Below are positions 27,309-36,209 of a stretch of DNA of 64,000 nt, piece by piece. A model generated the notes under the pieces. It saw only the letters and a program-made list of their open reading frames with translations. It was not told the origin of the DNA and made no database searches. The stretch covers positions 1 through 64,000 of the forward strand of contig JBGSNQ010000103.1 in the NCBI GenBank assembly GCA_041739525.1, in the 5' to 3' direction. Numbering within the stretch: position 1 is the stretch's first letter; each line of letters opens with the position of its first letter. The position numbers and the translations under genes are program-made. This DNA comes from DATJGR01 sp041739525 (GTDB taxonomy: Bacteria; Pseudomonadota; Gammaproteobacteria; Pseudomonadales; Azotimanducaceae).

Positions 27309-28259
27309 ATGAAGGCGGTGACGAAGGGGATCATTCTTGCCGGTGGACACGGCACGCGCCTGTACCCGGTCACCCGCAGCGTCTGCAAGCAACTGCTTCC
27401 CGTGTATGACAAGCCGATGGTCTACTACCCGCTGACGACCCTGATGCTCGCGGGAGTACGCGACATTCTGGTCATCTCGACGCCGGCAGACACTCCGCGG
27501 TTCAGGGACCTGATGGGCGATGGCAGCCAGTGGGGAGTGTCTCTCAGCTACGCTGTACAAGACGAACCTCGTGGCCTAGCGCACGCGTTCATTGTCGCCA
27601 GATCGTTCATCGGCAACGACGCCTGCATGATGATTCTCGGGGACAACATCTTCTTCGGCAGCGAGTTGTCGCGGTTAACCCAAACGGCGGTTCGTGAAAA
27701 TCGCGGTGCAACGATCTTTGCGTATCCGGTGAAGGATCCGGAACGCTTTGGTGTGATCGAGTTCGATGGGAGCGGCCGGCCGACGAAGATTGTCGAGAAG
27801 CCTAAGAATCCGAGGTCGCACTTCGCTGTGACCGGACTTTATGTATACGACAACGACGTAGTTGAAATGGCGAAGGCGCTCGTCCCGTCAGCGCGAGGCG
27901 AACTCGAGATCACCGACCTAAACATGCGTTATCTGGACGGGGGGCGGCTCGACGTCAAGCACATGGGCCGGGGCATGGCGTGGCTGGACACCGGGACGCA
28001 CGAGGCGCTCCTCGAAGCCGGCCAGTTCGTGCAAACCATCGAGCATCGGCAGGGTCTCAAGATCGCGTGTCCGGAAGAGGTGGCCTGGCGTCTCAAATGG
28101 ATAGACGATGCTGCGCTGACGTGCATCGCTGACGAGATTGGGCGATCGAGTTACGCGGAATATCTGATCGAGCTCCTGCGTGATGCGAAGTTCGATGGCA
28201 CCGATGACGGGCGTGGAACGGGTTCGGCGTTCTGGGACGCAATGATCTCGAGCAGGTGA
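27309..28259 (+). CDS. rmlA: glucose-1-phosphate thymidylyltransferase
   Basis: RmlA makes dTDP-glucose from Glc-1-P and dTTP, the first and feedback-regulated step of the rhamnose pathway. The 316-residue protein has GIILAGGHGTRLYPVT, KQLLPVYDKPMVYYPL and ILGDNIFFG. The ATG at 27309 gives the family N-terminus; the frame is open upstream into the 3' end of rmlB, where an earlier ATG at 27252 exists. Confidence 0.94.
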   Translation: MKAVTKGIILAGGHGTRLYPVTRSVCKQLLPVYDKPMVYYPLTTLMLAGVRDILVISTPADTPRFRDLMGDGSQWGVSLSYAVQDEPRGLAHAFIVARSFIGNDACMMILGDNIFFGSELSRLTQTAVRENRGATIFAYPVKDPERFGVIEFDGSGRPTKIVEKPKNPRSHFAVTGLYVYDNDVVEMAKALVPSARGELEITDLNMRYLDGGRLDVKHMGRGMAWLDTGTHEALLEAGQFVQTIEHRQGLKIACPEEVAWRLKWIDDAALTCIADEIGRSSYAEYLIELLRDAKFDGTDDGRGTGSAFWDAMISSR

Positions 28260-28457
28260 GGACGTCACCGGTTGGCTCGCGTCTGATTCGGCGCGTCTTC
28301 TGCACTTCTCTTTAGCGCGTGGTTGGTCAGGTCGCTGCGCCTGGAACGACTCTCATGATGGCCAATCAGAGGGAAGACACAGGGTGTTTCCTTCTGGGTA
28401 ACATGTGCGTCGCATCGAATGCGAGGCACGACAGGAGTAAGCGGCACGGCCGAGGCG

Positions 28458-29000
28458 ATGAAGATCGTGAAAACCAAACTTCGCGGCGTGCTGATTCTCG
28501 AGCCGACCGTCTTTCGTGATGACCGCGGCTTTTTTCTCGAGACCTATCACCGACAGCGCTATGAGGAGTTTCTCGGGGGCGACGTGGAGTTCGTCCAGGA
28601 TAACCGCTCACGCTCGCACAAGAACGTGCTTCGTGGTCTGCATTTCCAGCGCAATCATCCGCAAGGCAAGCTGGTCTGGGTGGTTACCGGACACGTGTGG
28701 GATGTGGTCGCAGACGTGAATCCGCAGTCGCCGACGTTCAAGCAGTGGGTCGGAGTCGATTTGACCGCGGGCAATTTGCTGCAACTCTATGTTCCACCGG
28801 GTTATGCGCACGGATTCTGCGTAGTGTCGGACGCTGCAGATTTTGTCTACAAATGCACCGACTTCTATCGACCCAACGAAGAACAGGGGATCATCTGGAA
28901 TGACCCCGACCTAGCCATCGAGTGGCCGGTGAGCGCGCCAATCCTGTCGCCGCGCGACGCATCGAATGCGACGCTGCACGACTGTCTGCGAAACGGGTGA
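28458..29000 (+). CDS. rmlC: dTDP-4-dehydrorhamnose 3,5-epimerase
   Basis: The 180-residue cupin has the catalytic-site sequence VLRGLHFQ, the RDDRGFFLETY segment and YVPPGYAHGFCV. It catalyses the double epimerisation in dTDP-L-rhamnose synthesis. A 198-base gap with no supported gene separates it from rmlA. The ATG at 28458 is the family start. The stop overlaps the rmlD start (TGATG). Confidence 0.94.
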   Translation: MKIVKTKLRGVLILEPTVFRDDRGFFLETYHRQRYEEFLGGDVEFVQDNRSRSHKNVLRGLHFQRNHPQGKLVWVVTGHVWDVVADVNPQSPTFKQWVGVDLTAGNLLQLYVPPGYAHGFCVVSDAADFVYKCTDFYRPNEEQGIIWNDPDLAIEWPVSAPILSPRDASNATLHDCLRNG

Positions 29001-29890
29001 TGCGCGTCCTCATCATCGGTGGAAGCGGTCAGGTGGGCACCGCGTTGCAGCGAGTGGCGATTTCGCAGGCTGAGGTCATCGCTCCCGGCTCACGTGAACT
29101 GGACGTGCGAAGCAAAGCCGAGGTGGAGTCCGCCTTCGCGAAGTATCGGCCGGACGCGGTCGTAAACGCGGCGGCCTACACCGCGGTCGATCGGGCGGAG
29201 GACGAGCCGGATCTGGCGTGGCGGACCAACGCCGAAGGGGCCGGACACATTGCATCGGCGTGCAAGCACACGGGAGCCTATTTGATTCACCTCTCGACCG
29301 ACTACGTATTCGACGGAACCAAGACCGGCGCTTACGTAGAGAGCGATGCGACGAATCCGCAAAGTGTCTACGGCCGTTCGAAACTTGCGGGCGAGAACGC
29401 CGCATTGGCGACCTGGCAGCGGACGTTGGTGCTGCGAGTAAGCTGGGTTTTCAGCGACAGCGGAGCGAACTTCGTCAAAACGATTCTGCGGCTCGCGCGC
29501 GGCGGCGGCGAGCTCAAAGTGGTCGACGACCAATGGGGTACCCCATGCCCCGCACGCGCGATTAGCGACGTGATCCTCGAGCTGATCGCTCGTCACGAGC
29601 GAGGCAGTTCGTTGCAAGGGATCTACCACTTTGCGACGAGGCCGGTCACGAACTGGTTTGCGTTTGCACGCGAGGTCGTCGTGACCGGTCAATCCATGGG
29701 GTTGCTGCCGAAGGAAACGTCAATCAGAGCGATTACCACGCGGGAGTTTGCTGCACGCGCGCCGCGGCCATCCAATAGCGTGCTCGACTCGACGCGCTTA
29801 TGTCGCGCGATTGGAGTTGAAGCGCCGGATTGGCGCGATGATGTCCGCTGGACGCTCGAGCGCCTGGCGTCGACCATCGCCGATGGTTAG
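29000..29890 (+). CDS. rmlD: dTDP-4-dehydrorhamnose reductase
   Basis: The 296-residue SDR reduces dTDP-4-keto-rhamnose with NAD(P)H to dTDP-L-rhamnose. It has RVLIIGGSGQVGTAL, VNAAAYTAVDRAE, HLSTDYVFDG and YGRSKLAGE (YxxxK). It completes the rhamnose pathway in the order B-A-C-D. Confidence 0.94.
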   Translation: MRVLIIGGSGQVGTALQRVAISQAEVIAPGSRELDVRSKAEVESAFAKYRPDAVVNAAAYTAVDRAEDEPDLAWRTNAEGAGHIASACKHTGAYLIHLSTDYVFDGTKTGAYVESDATNPQSVYGRSKLAGENAALATWQRTLVLRVSWVFSDSGANFVKTILRLARGGGELKVVDDQWGTPCPARAISDVILELIARHERGSSLQGIYHFATRPVTNWFAFAREVVVTGQSMGLLPKETSIRAITTREFAARAPRPSNSVLDSTRLCRAIGVEAPDWRDDVRWTLERLASTIADG

Positions 29891-29913
29891 CCGCGTTCGA
29901 CCACCCGGCGATC

Positions 29914-31647
29914 ATGCGAACTCAGATTGACGATGGCATGCCGCGCGCTGCACCCACGAGCAGTCCGAACGCGTCTCACGGAGCACGGGCCCTTCTGACG
30001 CGCATCCTGCCGGCCGTGGCGCTCCGGCGACTCGGCCAGATTCGCCTGCTTGGCCGCGTCGTTCTGCGCTTGCCGGTACTCGTTCGTCGTCGCGGATTTG
30101 TCGGCATTTGTCGAATGGCCTGGCGCTTTCACGCCGATCGCAGCGGCTGGTGGCGTTTCGTGCAGTGGTGTCTGGAAGCCGTGGCCTATGAACGGCGCAA
30201 CGATGTTGCCGACTACCGCAAATGGATCCAGCAGATCGAGGTGCCGCGACACGCGGCCGTTTCGTTTGCGCCCCGATCGTCGAATGATGCGGCCGTGATC
30301 GCTATGCCGATGCAGAGTTCGGATTTTGAACGTCGACTCCGCGAAGCAACCGCGCCTTATGTGTTGTTGACGCACCAGAATGCACTACTTTCGCGCGATG
30401 CGATCGAGTGGCTGCTGGCGGCGGCGGTAGCAACGGGTGCCGATCTCGTCTATTGCGACGAGGACGCAATCGAACAGGATGAACGCCTCAGTCCCTGTTT
30501 CAAACCGGATTTTTCGATCGATCTCGCGCGGTCGCAGGATTACGTTGGACCGGTCTTTCTGGTACGTACGCGTGTCGCAATGGACGTACTCGGCAGTGAC
30601 GACGAAACCAACGCGTTCGCATACGCGCTGCCGCTTCGGTTGTACGAAGCCGGCGGATGCGTCGCTCACGTTGCGGAAGTGTTGGTCCATTGGACGCAGC
30701 GGCGCGACCGCAGCTTGTCGCCGAGTCAATTGAAATGTCGGGACGCACATCTCGTCCGCTGCTACGGCACGGATCTGGCGTCGTCGCTGATGGGCGATGC
30801 GCGGGCGCTGCAGAGATTGGCCCCTGTGGATCGACCGTTGGTCTCGATCATCATTCCCACGCGTGATCGAGCCGATCTTCTTAAGCTGTGCATCGACAGC
30901 ATCTATCGGAACGCGCCGCAGGTTGCGTTCGAAATCCTGATTCTGGATAACCGATCACAGGACGCTGAAACACGTGCCTGGTTCGACGAAGCGCAGCATC
31001 GTCATCCGAACCTCAGGGTGTTGCTGGCCGACTACGAGTTCAACTGGTCAAAGCTGAACAATCAGGGCGTCGCGGCATCGCTCGGTCGCGTGCTGGTGTT
31101 CCTGAACAACGACATTGAGGTGATCAGCCCTGATTGGCTCGAGCGGTTGTCGGCGCACGCGTTGCGCCCCGATGCGGGCGCGGTGGGCGCCTTGCTGATT
31201 TATCCGGAAGGGACTGCGCAGCACGCGGGCGTCGTACTCGGACTGGGCGGGCTGGCCGATCACGTTTACAGCGGCACGCCGTTGCGTGCCGCAGACGAAC
31301 ACATCTTTGTTCACCCGTGCATCAAGCGCAACGTTTCCATCTGTACCGGCGCCTGCTTGGCAGTGGAACGCGCCAAGCTTGCTCGAATATCCGGATTCGA
31401 CGAAACACTGAAGATCTGCGGCGACATCGACGTGTGTGTCCGGCTGCTTTCGGCAGGGTTCCTGAATGTCTACGATGCCGATGTGCGGTTGACGCATTAC
31501 GAATCGGCGACGCGGTCGCGGGCGCCCTTGGCGCGGGACGAGGTCGACGCGACGATGCGCGTGTGTGCGCCATTCGTCGAACGTGGCGATGACTTCTACA
31601 ATCGCAATCTGTCGCTGCGAACGCGGTATCCTACGTTGGGCAGGTGA
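29914..31647 (+). CDS. two-part GT2 glycosyltransferase of surface-polysaccharide type
   Basis: The 577-residue protein has a basic N-terminal region and then a degenerate GT2-like half (about residues 125-270, LVYCDEDAIEQDERLSPCFKPDFS). A complete GT-A domain (about 308-560) follows, with VSIIIPTRDRADLLKLCIDSI, ILDNRSQD, FLNNDIEV and CGDIDVCVRL. This layout is common among large O-antigen and rhamnan glycosyltransferases. Donor and linkage are unknown. It is the last gene of the plus-strand half of the locus; the next genes are convergent. Confidence 0.82.
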   Translation: MRTQIDDGMPRAAPTSSPNASHGARALLTRILPAVALRRLGQIRLLGRVVLRLPVLVRRRGFVGICRMAWRFHADRSGWWRFVQWCLEAVAYERRNDVADYRKWIQQIEVPRHAAVSFAPRSSNDAAVIAMPMQSSDFERRLREATAPYVLLTHQNALLSRDAIEWLLAAAVATGADLVYCDEDAIEQDERLSPCFKPDFSIDLARSQDYVGPVFLVRTRVAMDVLGSDDETNAFAYALPLRLYEAGGCVAHVAEVLVHWTQRRDRSLSPSQLKCRDAHLVRCYGTDLASSLMGDARALQRLAPVDRPLVSIIIPTRDRADLLKLCIDSIYRNAPQVAFEILILDNRSQDAETRAWFDEAQHRHPNLRVLLADYEFNWSKLNNQGVAASLGRVLVFLNNDIEVISPDWLERLSAHALRPDAGAVGALLIYPEGTAQHAGVVLGLGGLADHVYSGTPLRAADEHIFVHPCIKRNVSICTGACLAVERAKLARISGFDETLKICGDIDVCVRLLSAGFLNVYDADVRLTHYESATRSRAPLARDEVDATMRVCAPFVERGDDFYNRNLSLRTRYPTLGR

Positions 31648-31730
31648 TTTGAGGTGTGCGGCTCCCTGATGCAGACGCCGGGTGAGTTAAGCAGCATCAA
31701 GCGGTGGCGGAGACGGCGCGGCCTCCTGGC

Positions 31731-32459
31731 CTAACTTATTGGCCTATTCTGGAAAGAGACGACATCCTGGTGGTTATCCCATCCACGTTCGATTAGGGCA
31801 ACGACGCGAACATCATGTTCCGCGAGCGTGTCATAAAGCCAAGGAAGCGGCGTCATCGAAATACCATAGCCTTTCATGTGCTCATAGTCGGAATATCCAT
31901 ACCGACCGCAACGGAAGGCTTCCGCGATGGACCGCATACGCTCTTTAGAAAGGTTGTAGGGCCACCTTCCTAGGCGTTCCATGCTGGCAGGATAGCGGCC
32001 GTGGGTCGTCCAGATCGCCACACCGTTTGGCGCCAATGATCGAACCATCATGCCGATCATGGCTTTCGCTGCACCTTCATCAATGTGGGTCATTAAGGAG
32101 CCTGACCAAATGAGGTCGAATTGTCTCTCGAAATGAACTTGTTCAAATCGCGCGTTGGGCGTATGCGGTATTGCGCCGAACTGCTCCGCACAGAATGCTG
32201 TTCCGACTTTCGAGAGATCTGAAGCGACAACGGTTGCTTCCGGAAAGCGCTGTCTGAGGTGTCGGGCCACTCTTCCGCATCCGCATGCGTAATCGAGAAT
32301 CGTGTTGGGCCGAAGACCTGTCAGCTTCAGAATGGCTTCGATGTTTGCTATAGCATTCGCGCCTACAGACAGATACCGCTCCAAGCTTCCAGTGAACATT
32401 TGGTCATTTGGATGGATAGCCGTGTTTACGGAAATTGAATTCGCCTTTGCGTTCGTCAC
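31731..32459 (-). CDS. class I SAM-dependent methyltransferase
   Basis: The 242-residue protein has a clear SAM motif I, ILDYACGCGRVARHL, followed by VVASDLSKV and FDLIWSGSLMTHID. The substrate is not recognisable; its position suggests modification of a glycan sugar. Base and codon use look less GC-rich than the rml genes, so it may be a later acquisition. The start is GTG 32459 preceded by a GAGGG box. Confidence 0.8.
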   Translation of the reverse strand: MTNAKANSISVNTAIHPNDQMFTGSLERYLSVGANAIANIEAILKLTGLRPNTILDYACGCGRVARHLRQRFPEATVVASDLSKVGTAFCAEQFGAIPHTPNARFEQVHFERQFDLIWSGSLMTHIDEGAAKAMIGMMVRSLAPNGVAIWTTHGRYPASMERLGRWPYNLSKERMRSIAEAFRCGRYGYSDYEHMKGYGISMTPLPWLYDTLAEHDVRVVALIERGWDNHQDVVSFQNRPIS

Positions 32460-32668
32460 GTCCCTCGTTCCTTAACAGGCGTTGAAACATGATGCAGGTT
32501 GAGGCGCATCCTGTCCTTGTTCCGCATCCAGCGACGCGAGTTTCGCGCCCGAAATCGGCTTGACGCTTGATGCATGTTCGTGATCCCTGAAGCATTTCGG
32601 GTTTCTCGCATGATCTCGATCAGCGGTTCCTCTGGCGAGGACGCTGCTGCGCCTTCCTTCCCAAATCG

Positions 32669-33556
32669 CTAGCCTGAAGAGATCGCCACCGTATAGTGGT
32701 TCGTCTCTTTCCCGATCAATGATTCATCCAGCAGCAGCAGTGTTTCGAGCAGGGACGAGTCCTCCGGCGTGAAGTTGGCGATGGCGTCGTTGAGGGCAAG
32801 ATTGTAGATGGCGCCGCCGGTGTGGATGACGCGCGAGTTTGGGAATAGGCGTGCCCAGGCACCCATGATGCCGCTGCTGTCTGCAGCCTCACTGGGGTCG
32901 ATCTGCGCGAGCCTGACAGGGTCGGGACGTTTGATCTGCCGAGGTAAGAGATCTCTTGGTGAAGCGGGGTTCGCGAGCAGCCGATCGGGCATCACTTCGC
33001 GCGCCCGCGTCGCAATATCGATGTTCGCCGTCGTCCACTGGAAGCGAGTTGGCCCGGTAAAGTCATCCATTGCGACGGTGCCGCCGGGGCGCAGGTTTGC
33101 GCGGCTCCAGATCAACGCCTCTTCGGCGTTCATCATGTGGTGCAGCGAATTGTTCCAATAAACCAGATCAAATCCACCGGTGACGTTCGTTTCGAACGCG
33201 TCGGCAAGGTGGAAGTGCATTCGACCTCCCACGCCGGCCTTCTCGGCGGCGGCGCGGCCCACCTCGATGCGCTGCGCGCTCAATTCGAACAGCTCGAAGT
33301 GTTCGACGACGTTTGCCCGCACCAGCGACAGCTCCTTGCCCCCGTGTCCGCTGCCGATGGAAACCGCTCTGGCGAACGATCGGCCGTTGGCCTTGAGGAG
33401 CTCGTGAAAGCCAGCGTGAAGGCCTGGGATGCGTCGACCGCATACCAACCGATTGATGTGCGAAACGATCGTGCCGCTCTGCCACCATCGCGTGATACTG
33501 GATTGAGCCGCGCGGGCCCGCTGGTCCCAGTACTTTCCTATCTGGTCGTTGGACAT
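32669..33556 (-). CDS. class I SAM-dependent methyltransferase
   Basis: The 295-residue protein has a SAM motif AVSIGSGHGGKEL, an acidic loop ELFELSAQRIE, and DLVYWNNSLHHMMNAEEAL, which places it in the methyltransferase 11/12-like group. It is probably a sugar or glycan-tip modifier within the polysaccharide locus. 209 bases with no supported gene separate it from the neighbouring methyltransferase at 31731-32459, and it lies 63 bases downstream of the frameshifted rgpF-like gene in the same direction. Confidence 0.8.
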   Translation of the reverse strand: MSNDQIGKYWDQRARAAQSSITRWWQSGTIVSHINRLVCGRRIPGLHAGFHELLKANGRSFARAVSIGSGHGGKELSLVRANVVEHFELFELSAQRIEVGRAAAEKAGVGGRMHFHLADAFETNVTGGFDLVYWNNSLHHMMNAEEALIWSRANLRPGGTVAMDDFTGPTRFQWTTANIDIATRAREVMPDRLLANPASPRDLLPRQIKRPDPVRLAQIDPSEAADSSGIMGAWARLFPNSRVIHTGGAIYNLALNDAIANFTPEDSSLLETLLLLDESLIGKETNHYTVAISSG

Positions 33557-33619
33557 GAATTCACTCGGGACGTGCCGCCAGGTGTAGAAGGTGTAAGGTC
33601 CGCGGTTATCATTGGCGCC

Positions 33620-34455
33620 TCAACGCGCCACCAATCGGGTCATGGTCTCGCTGATCGTGACCTTGGACGGAACGCCGACTCCCGATATGACCTGTAGGCT
33701 GTTCCTTGGTCCTAGGAGCCCGATGCTGCCATTCCTGAAGCTGGGCAGAAGCCCGAAAACGCGTTCGAATGCGTGCTCGAGCGCTCCGTCCGTGGCGCCG
33801 CGTTCGGGTTCGAACTTGATGCCTACTTGCTCGAAGGTCAGCAGGGGTTCAAACAGATTGCGTCGCGCCCAGAACATGGTCCCCGCGAAGAACCCCCATT
33901 CGTCAAGTTGGTATCCACCCAGCAACCTGTCCTCGATTCTGGCGAGGTTTTCCTCGTTGCCATACATGAACTGCCTGGCGGAGAGGTAGGTAAGCGATGG
34001 CCCCGCCATCATCAGCGATTGATCCTGTCGGAAATGATCCAGAATCGATGCGAAGTTCCGCGGGTCTCCAATCACCGAATCGAGGCAGGCTTCCTTCCAC
34101 ACCTCGCCGAACTGCGCCGAACTGCCTTGGTATGCAGCTTGACGACGAATTCGAACGGACCAATTGCCGGGTGCGAAAGGCACCGCAGAAACGGCAGCAC
34201 ATCGCGCCCGCTGTTTTCCGTTGGGATGAAGTGAACGTCGCGATCCAGCGATCCCAGGCGCCTAGAGAGAAGGGGTTCCAGACGATCGAAATAGGTAACG
34301 AACAGCGTGAAATCGGTCGTCAGCTTGGAGAGGCGGTCGAGTATCTCGTGCGCGACATCGGCATAGAAAATGTGAAGACACACGGCCACCGGTGAGGGGC
34401 TTGAAAACAAGCGCGATAGGATCGGCCGCTTGCGTTGGAAAACGTATGATTCCAT
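33620..34455 (-). pseudogene. RgpF-like rhamnan-synthesis protein, split by a frameshift
   Basis: Two overlapping frames together make one RgpF-family protein. The upstream part (from ATG 34455) reads VCLHIFYADVAHEIL, then PTENSGRDVLPFL and FEFVVKLHTK. The downstream part reads FGEVWKEACLDSVIGD and DEWGFFAGTMFWARR, ending at 33620. The frame changes within about 34106-34130, where a 10-base unit GCCGAACTGC occurs twice in tandem. Restoring one base, or adding a third repeat unit, would rejoin the frames. RgpF proteins act in rhamnose-containing polysaccharide synthesis, which fits the rml genes. Whether this is a real pseudogene, a switchable gene or a sequencing error is open. Confidence 0.75.
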
Positions 34456-34549
34456 GTGGACGCGGGTTGGATGTCGCGGAAATGACGATTACATTCTTTT
34501 TGGCGTTGGTGCGAAAGAGCACCGATGCAGAAATAGAGGAACACTGGCG

Positions 34550-35260
34550 ATGCGAATGAACTGCAACGTTTGCGGCGGCGAACGGTTTGCCGACCAGAGT
34601 GGTAGGCCGGGTGCCCGCTGCGTAGCGTGTGGTTCGTTGGAACGCACCCGCGTCATGAAGCTGTTCCTGGACAGCAGATGTGTATTGGAAGCCGGTTGTC
34701 GAGTATTCCACCTGGCGCCGGAGAAAGGCATCTATGAGAGCATCCGCAAGATCAAAGGGGTGCACTATGAAGTCGTCGATTTCGAGCCGGAACAGTATGG
34801 CTTCGCGCCGGTCAAGAAGTTCGACGTCACCTTGGACGTCGAGCATCTCCCGACGAGACACTACGACATCGTTATCCACTCGCACGTCATGGAGCACGTT
34901 AGGTGCAACGTATCGGCCGCCCTATTCCATCTTCACAGGTCGCTGAAGGAAGGTGGCAAGCACCTGATTTGCATCCCGATCACGGGATCATCCTACGAGA
35001 GTGACCTCGGTGGCGTTTCCGACGAGGACAGGGTCCGGCGCTTCGGGCAGAAGGATCACTTTCGCCGCTTCGGGTCGTCCGACCTTCAACGGACCTTCGG
35101 TATGATCTTCTCTCTGCCCGAGCGGTATGAGTTGACGGACTATTTCACCACCGAAATGCTGGATAGACACAACATTCCTGCGGCGGCGCGAAGCGGGTTT
35201 ACGTCTCACTCTGTCTTCTGCTTCGGGAAGAATGATCTGAAGCTGCGGAGCGACGCCTGA
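34550..35260 (+). CDS. zinc-ribbon plus SAM-methyltransferase protein
   Basis: The 236-residue protein begins with a CNVCGG ... CVACGS pair (residues about 5-27), typical of an N-terminal zinc ribbon. A methyltransferase-like domain follows (HLAPEKGIYESIRK; FDVTLDVEHLPTRHYDIVIHSHVMEHV). It is the only plus-strand gene between the two minus-strand blocks. I start it at ATG 34550, where an AGAGGA box precedes; the frame is open 120 bases upstream but overlaps the rgpF-like start. The substrate is probably a sugar or lipid-linked glycan. Confidence 0.75.
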   Translation: MRMNCNVCGGERFADQSGRPGARCVACGSLERTRVMKLFLDSRCVLEAGCRVFHLAPEKGIYESIRKIKGVHYEVVDFEPEQYGFAPVKKFDVTLDVEHLPTRHYDIVIHSHVMEHVRCNVSAALFHLHRSLKEGGKHLICIPITGSSYESDLGGVSDEDRVRRFGQKDHFRRFGSSDLQRTFGMIFSLPERYELTDYFTTEMLDRHNIPAAARSGFTSHSVFCFGKNDLKLRSDA

Positions 35261-35280
35261 CGTCGTTTCCTCTACTGCAG

Positions 35281-36186
35281 CTACTGCAGCGAGTCGTCGA
35301 GCTTCCTGACCGTCTTCTCGAGGGGTGTCGAAGGTGTCCATCCCAATAGTCGTCGTGCCTTGCTGACGTCGAGCACGGCGTATCGCAGATCGAATGGCCT
35401 GGCCTGCGCGTACTTGAACTGGACCTGACGGCCCACGGTGCGCTGAACCAGATCGATCACGGCTCGCTCGGTCATTTCGAGGCCTGAACCGATGTTGAAG
35501 ATTCCGGGAACTCGGCGCGCCGGTTCTGCGAAACCGGCGAGGAGGTCGGCAAGGTCGTCGACGTCGAAATAATCGCGTACGTTGAGGCCGTCGCCGAAAA
35601 TCGTCAGGCTTTCGCCGGAGCGAATAGCGCGAATCGCTGCTGCGACCAGGCCGTGGGCGCGATCGAGTTGCCATCTGCCGACGGGATTCGCGATTCGGAG
35701 AATGGTCGTAGTTGCGCCGGTGACTCTCGCGAAATACGCGATCGCGTCTTCGGTCATTTGCTTGCCCAGACTGTAAGGAGTCGTTGGCGCCGACGGGGCA
35801 GTCTCGGGAATCGGGGTCGTGTGGCCGGGGCCGTATATTTGGCCGCCGCTGGATGCGTACACGAGATGACAATGAGGATTCGCCTCGAAGATCTGCTGGA
35901 ACAACCTCACCGACTCGGTAACGCTCGACTCGATTTCGACGTGCGGCGCATCCCTGTTGGAAGAAGGTCTCGATCGATGCGCAAGGTGAATGACGACGTC
36001 GCTCTCGGCGAATGCCGCTCGCGCATCCGCGCTGCCGAGTTCGATGCCCCTTACGGACGGTGCCCACTCTCGCAAAAACGAGAGACTGGGATTGAACGAC
36101 ATCGTCGCGGCCCGAATGGCGTGTTCATGCAGTCGGATACAGAGGTGACGTGCCAAGAATCCTGTACCGCCGAGAATCAAGATCAT
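35281..36186 (-). CDS. NAD-dependent sugar epimerase/dehydratase
   Basis: The 301-residue extended SDR starts MILILGGTGFLARHLCI and has VIHLAHRSRPS, YASSGGQIYG, YSLGKQMTED (YxxxK), GDGLNVRDYFDVDDLA and FNIGSG. This resembles the GalE/WcaG group that epimerises or dehydrates nucleotide sugars; the exact substrate is unknown. It ends the minus-strand export operon and lies 23 bases after the 1191-residue glycosyltransferase. Confidence 0.85.
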   Translation of the reverse strand: MILILGGTGFLARHLCIRLHEHAIRAATMSFNPSLSFLREWAPSVRGIELGSADARAAFAESDVVIHLAHRSRPSSNRDAPHVEIESSVTESVRLFQQIFEANPHCHLVYASSGGQIYGPGHTTPIPETAPSAPTTPYSLGKQMTEDAIAYFARVTGATTTILRIANPVGRWQLDRAHGLVAAAIRAIRSGESLTIFGDGLNVRDYFDVDDLADLLAGFAEPARRVPGIFNIGSGLEMTERAVIDLVQRTVGRQVQFKYAQARPFDLRYAVLDVSKARRLLGWTPSTPLEKTVRKLDDSLQ

Positions 36187-36209
36187 CGCTCGAGTTCCAT
36201 CGTCTTCGA

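Noticed and set aside
32460..32668. Possible remnant gene between two methyltransferases
   Set aside because: Short frames here show no family motif. I see no transposase or other mobile-element signature.
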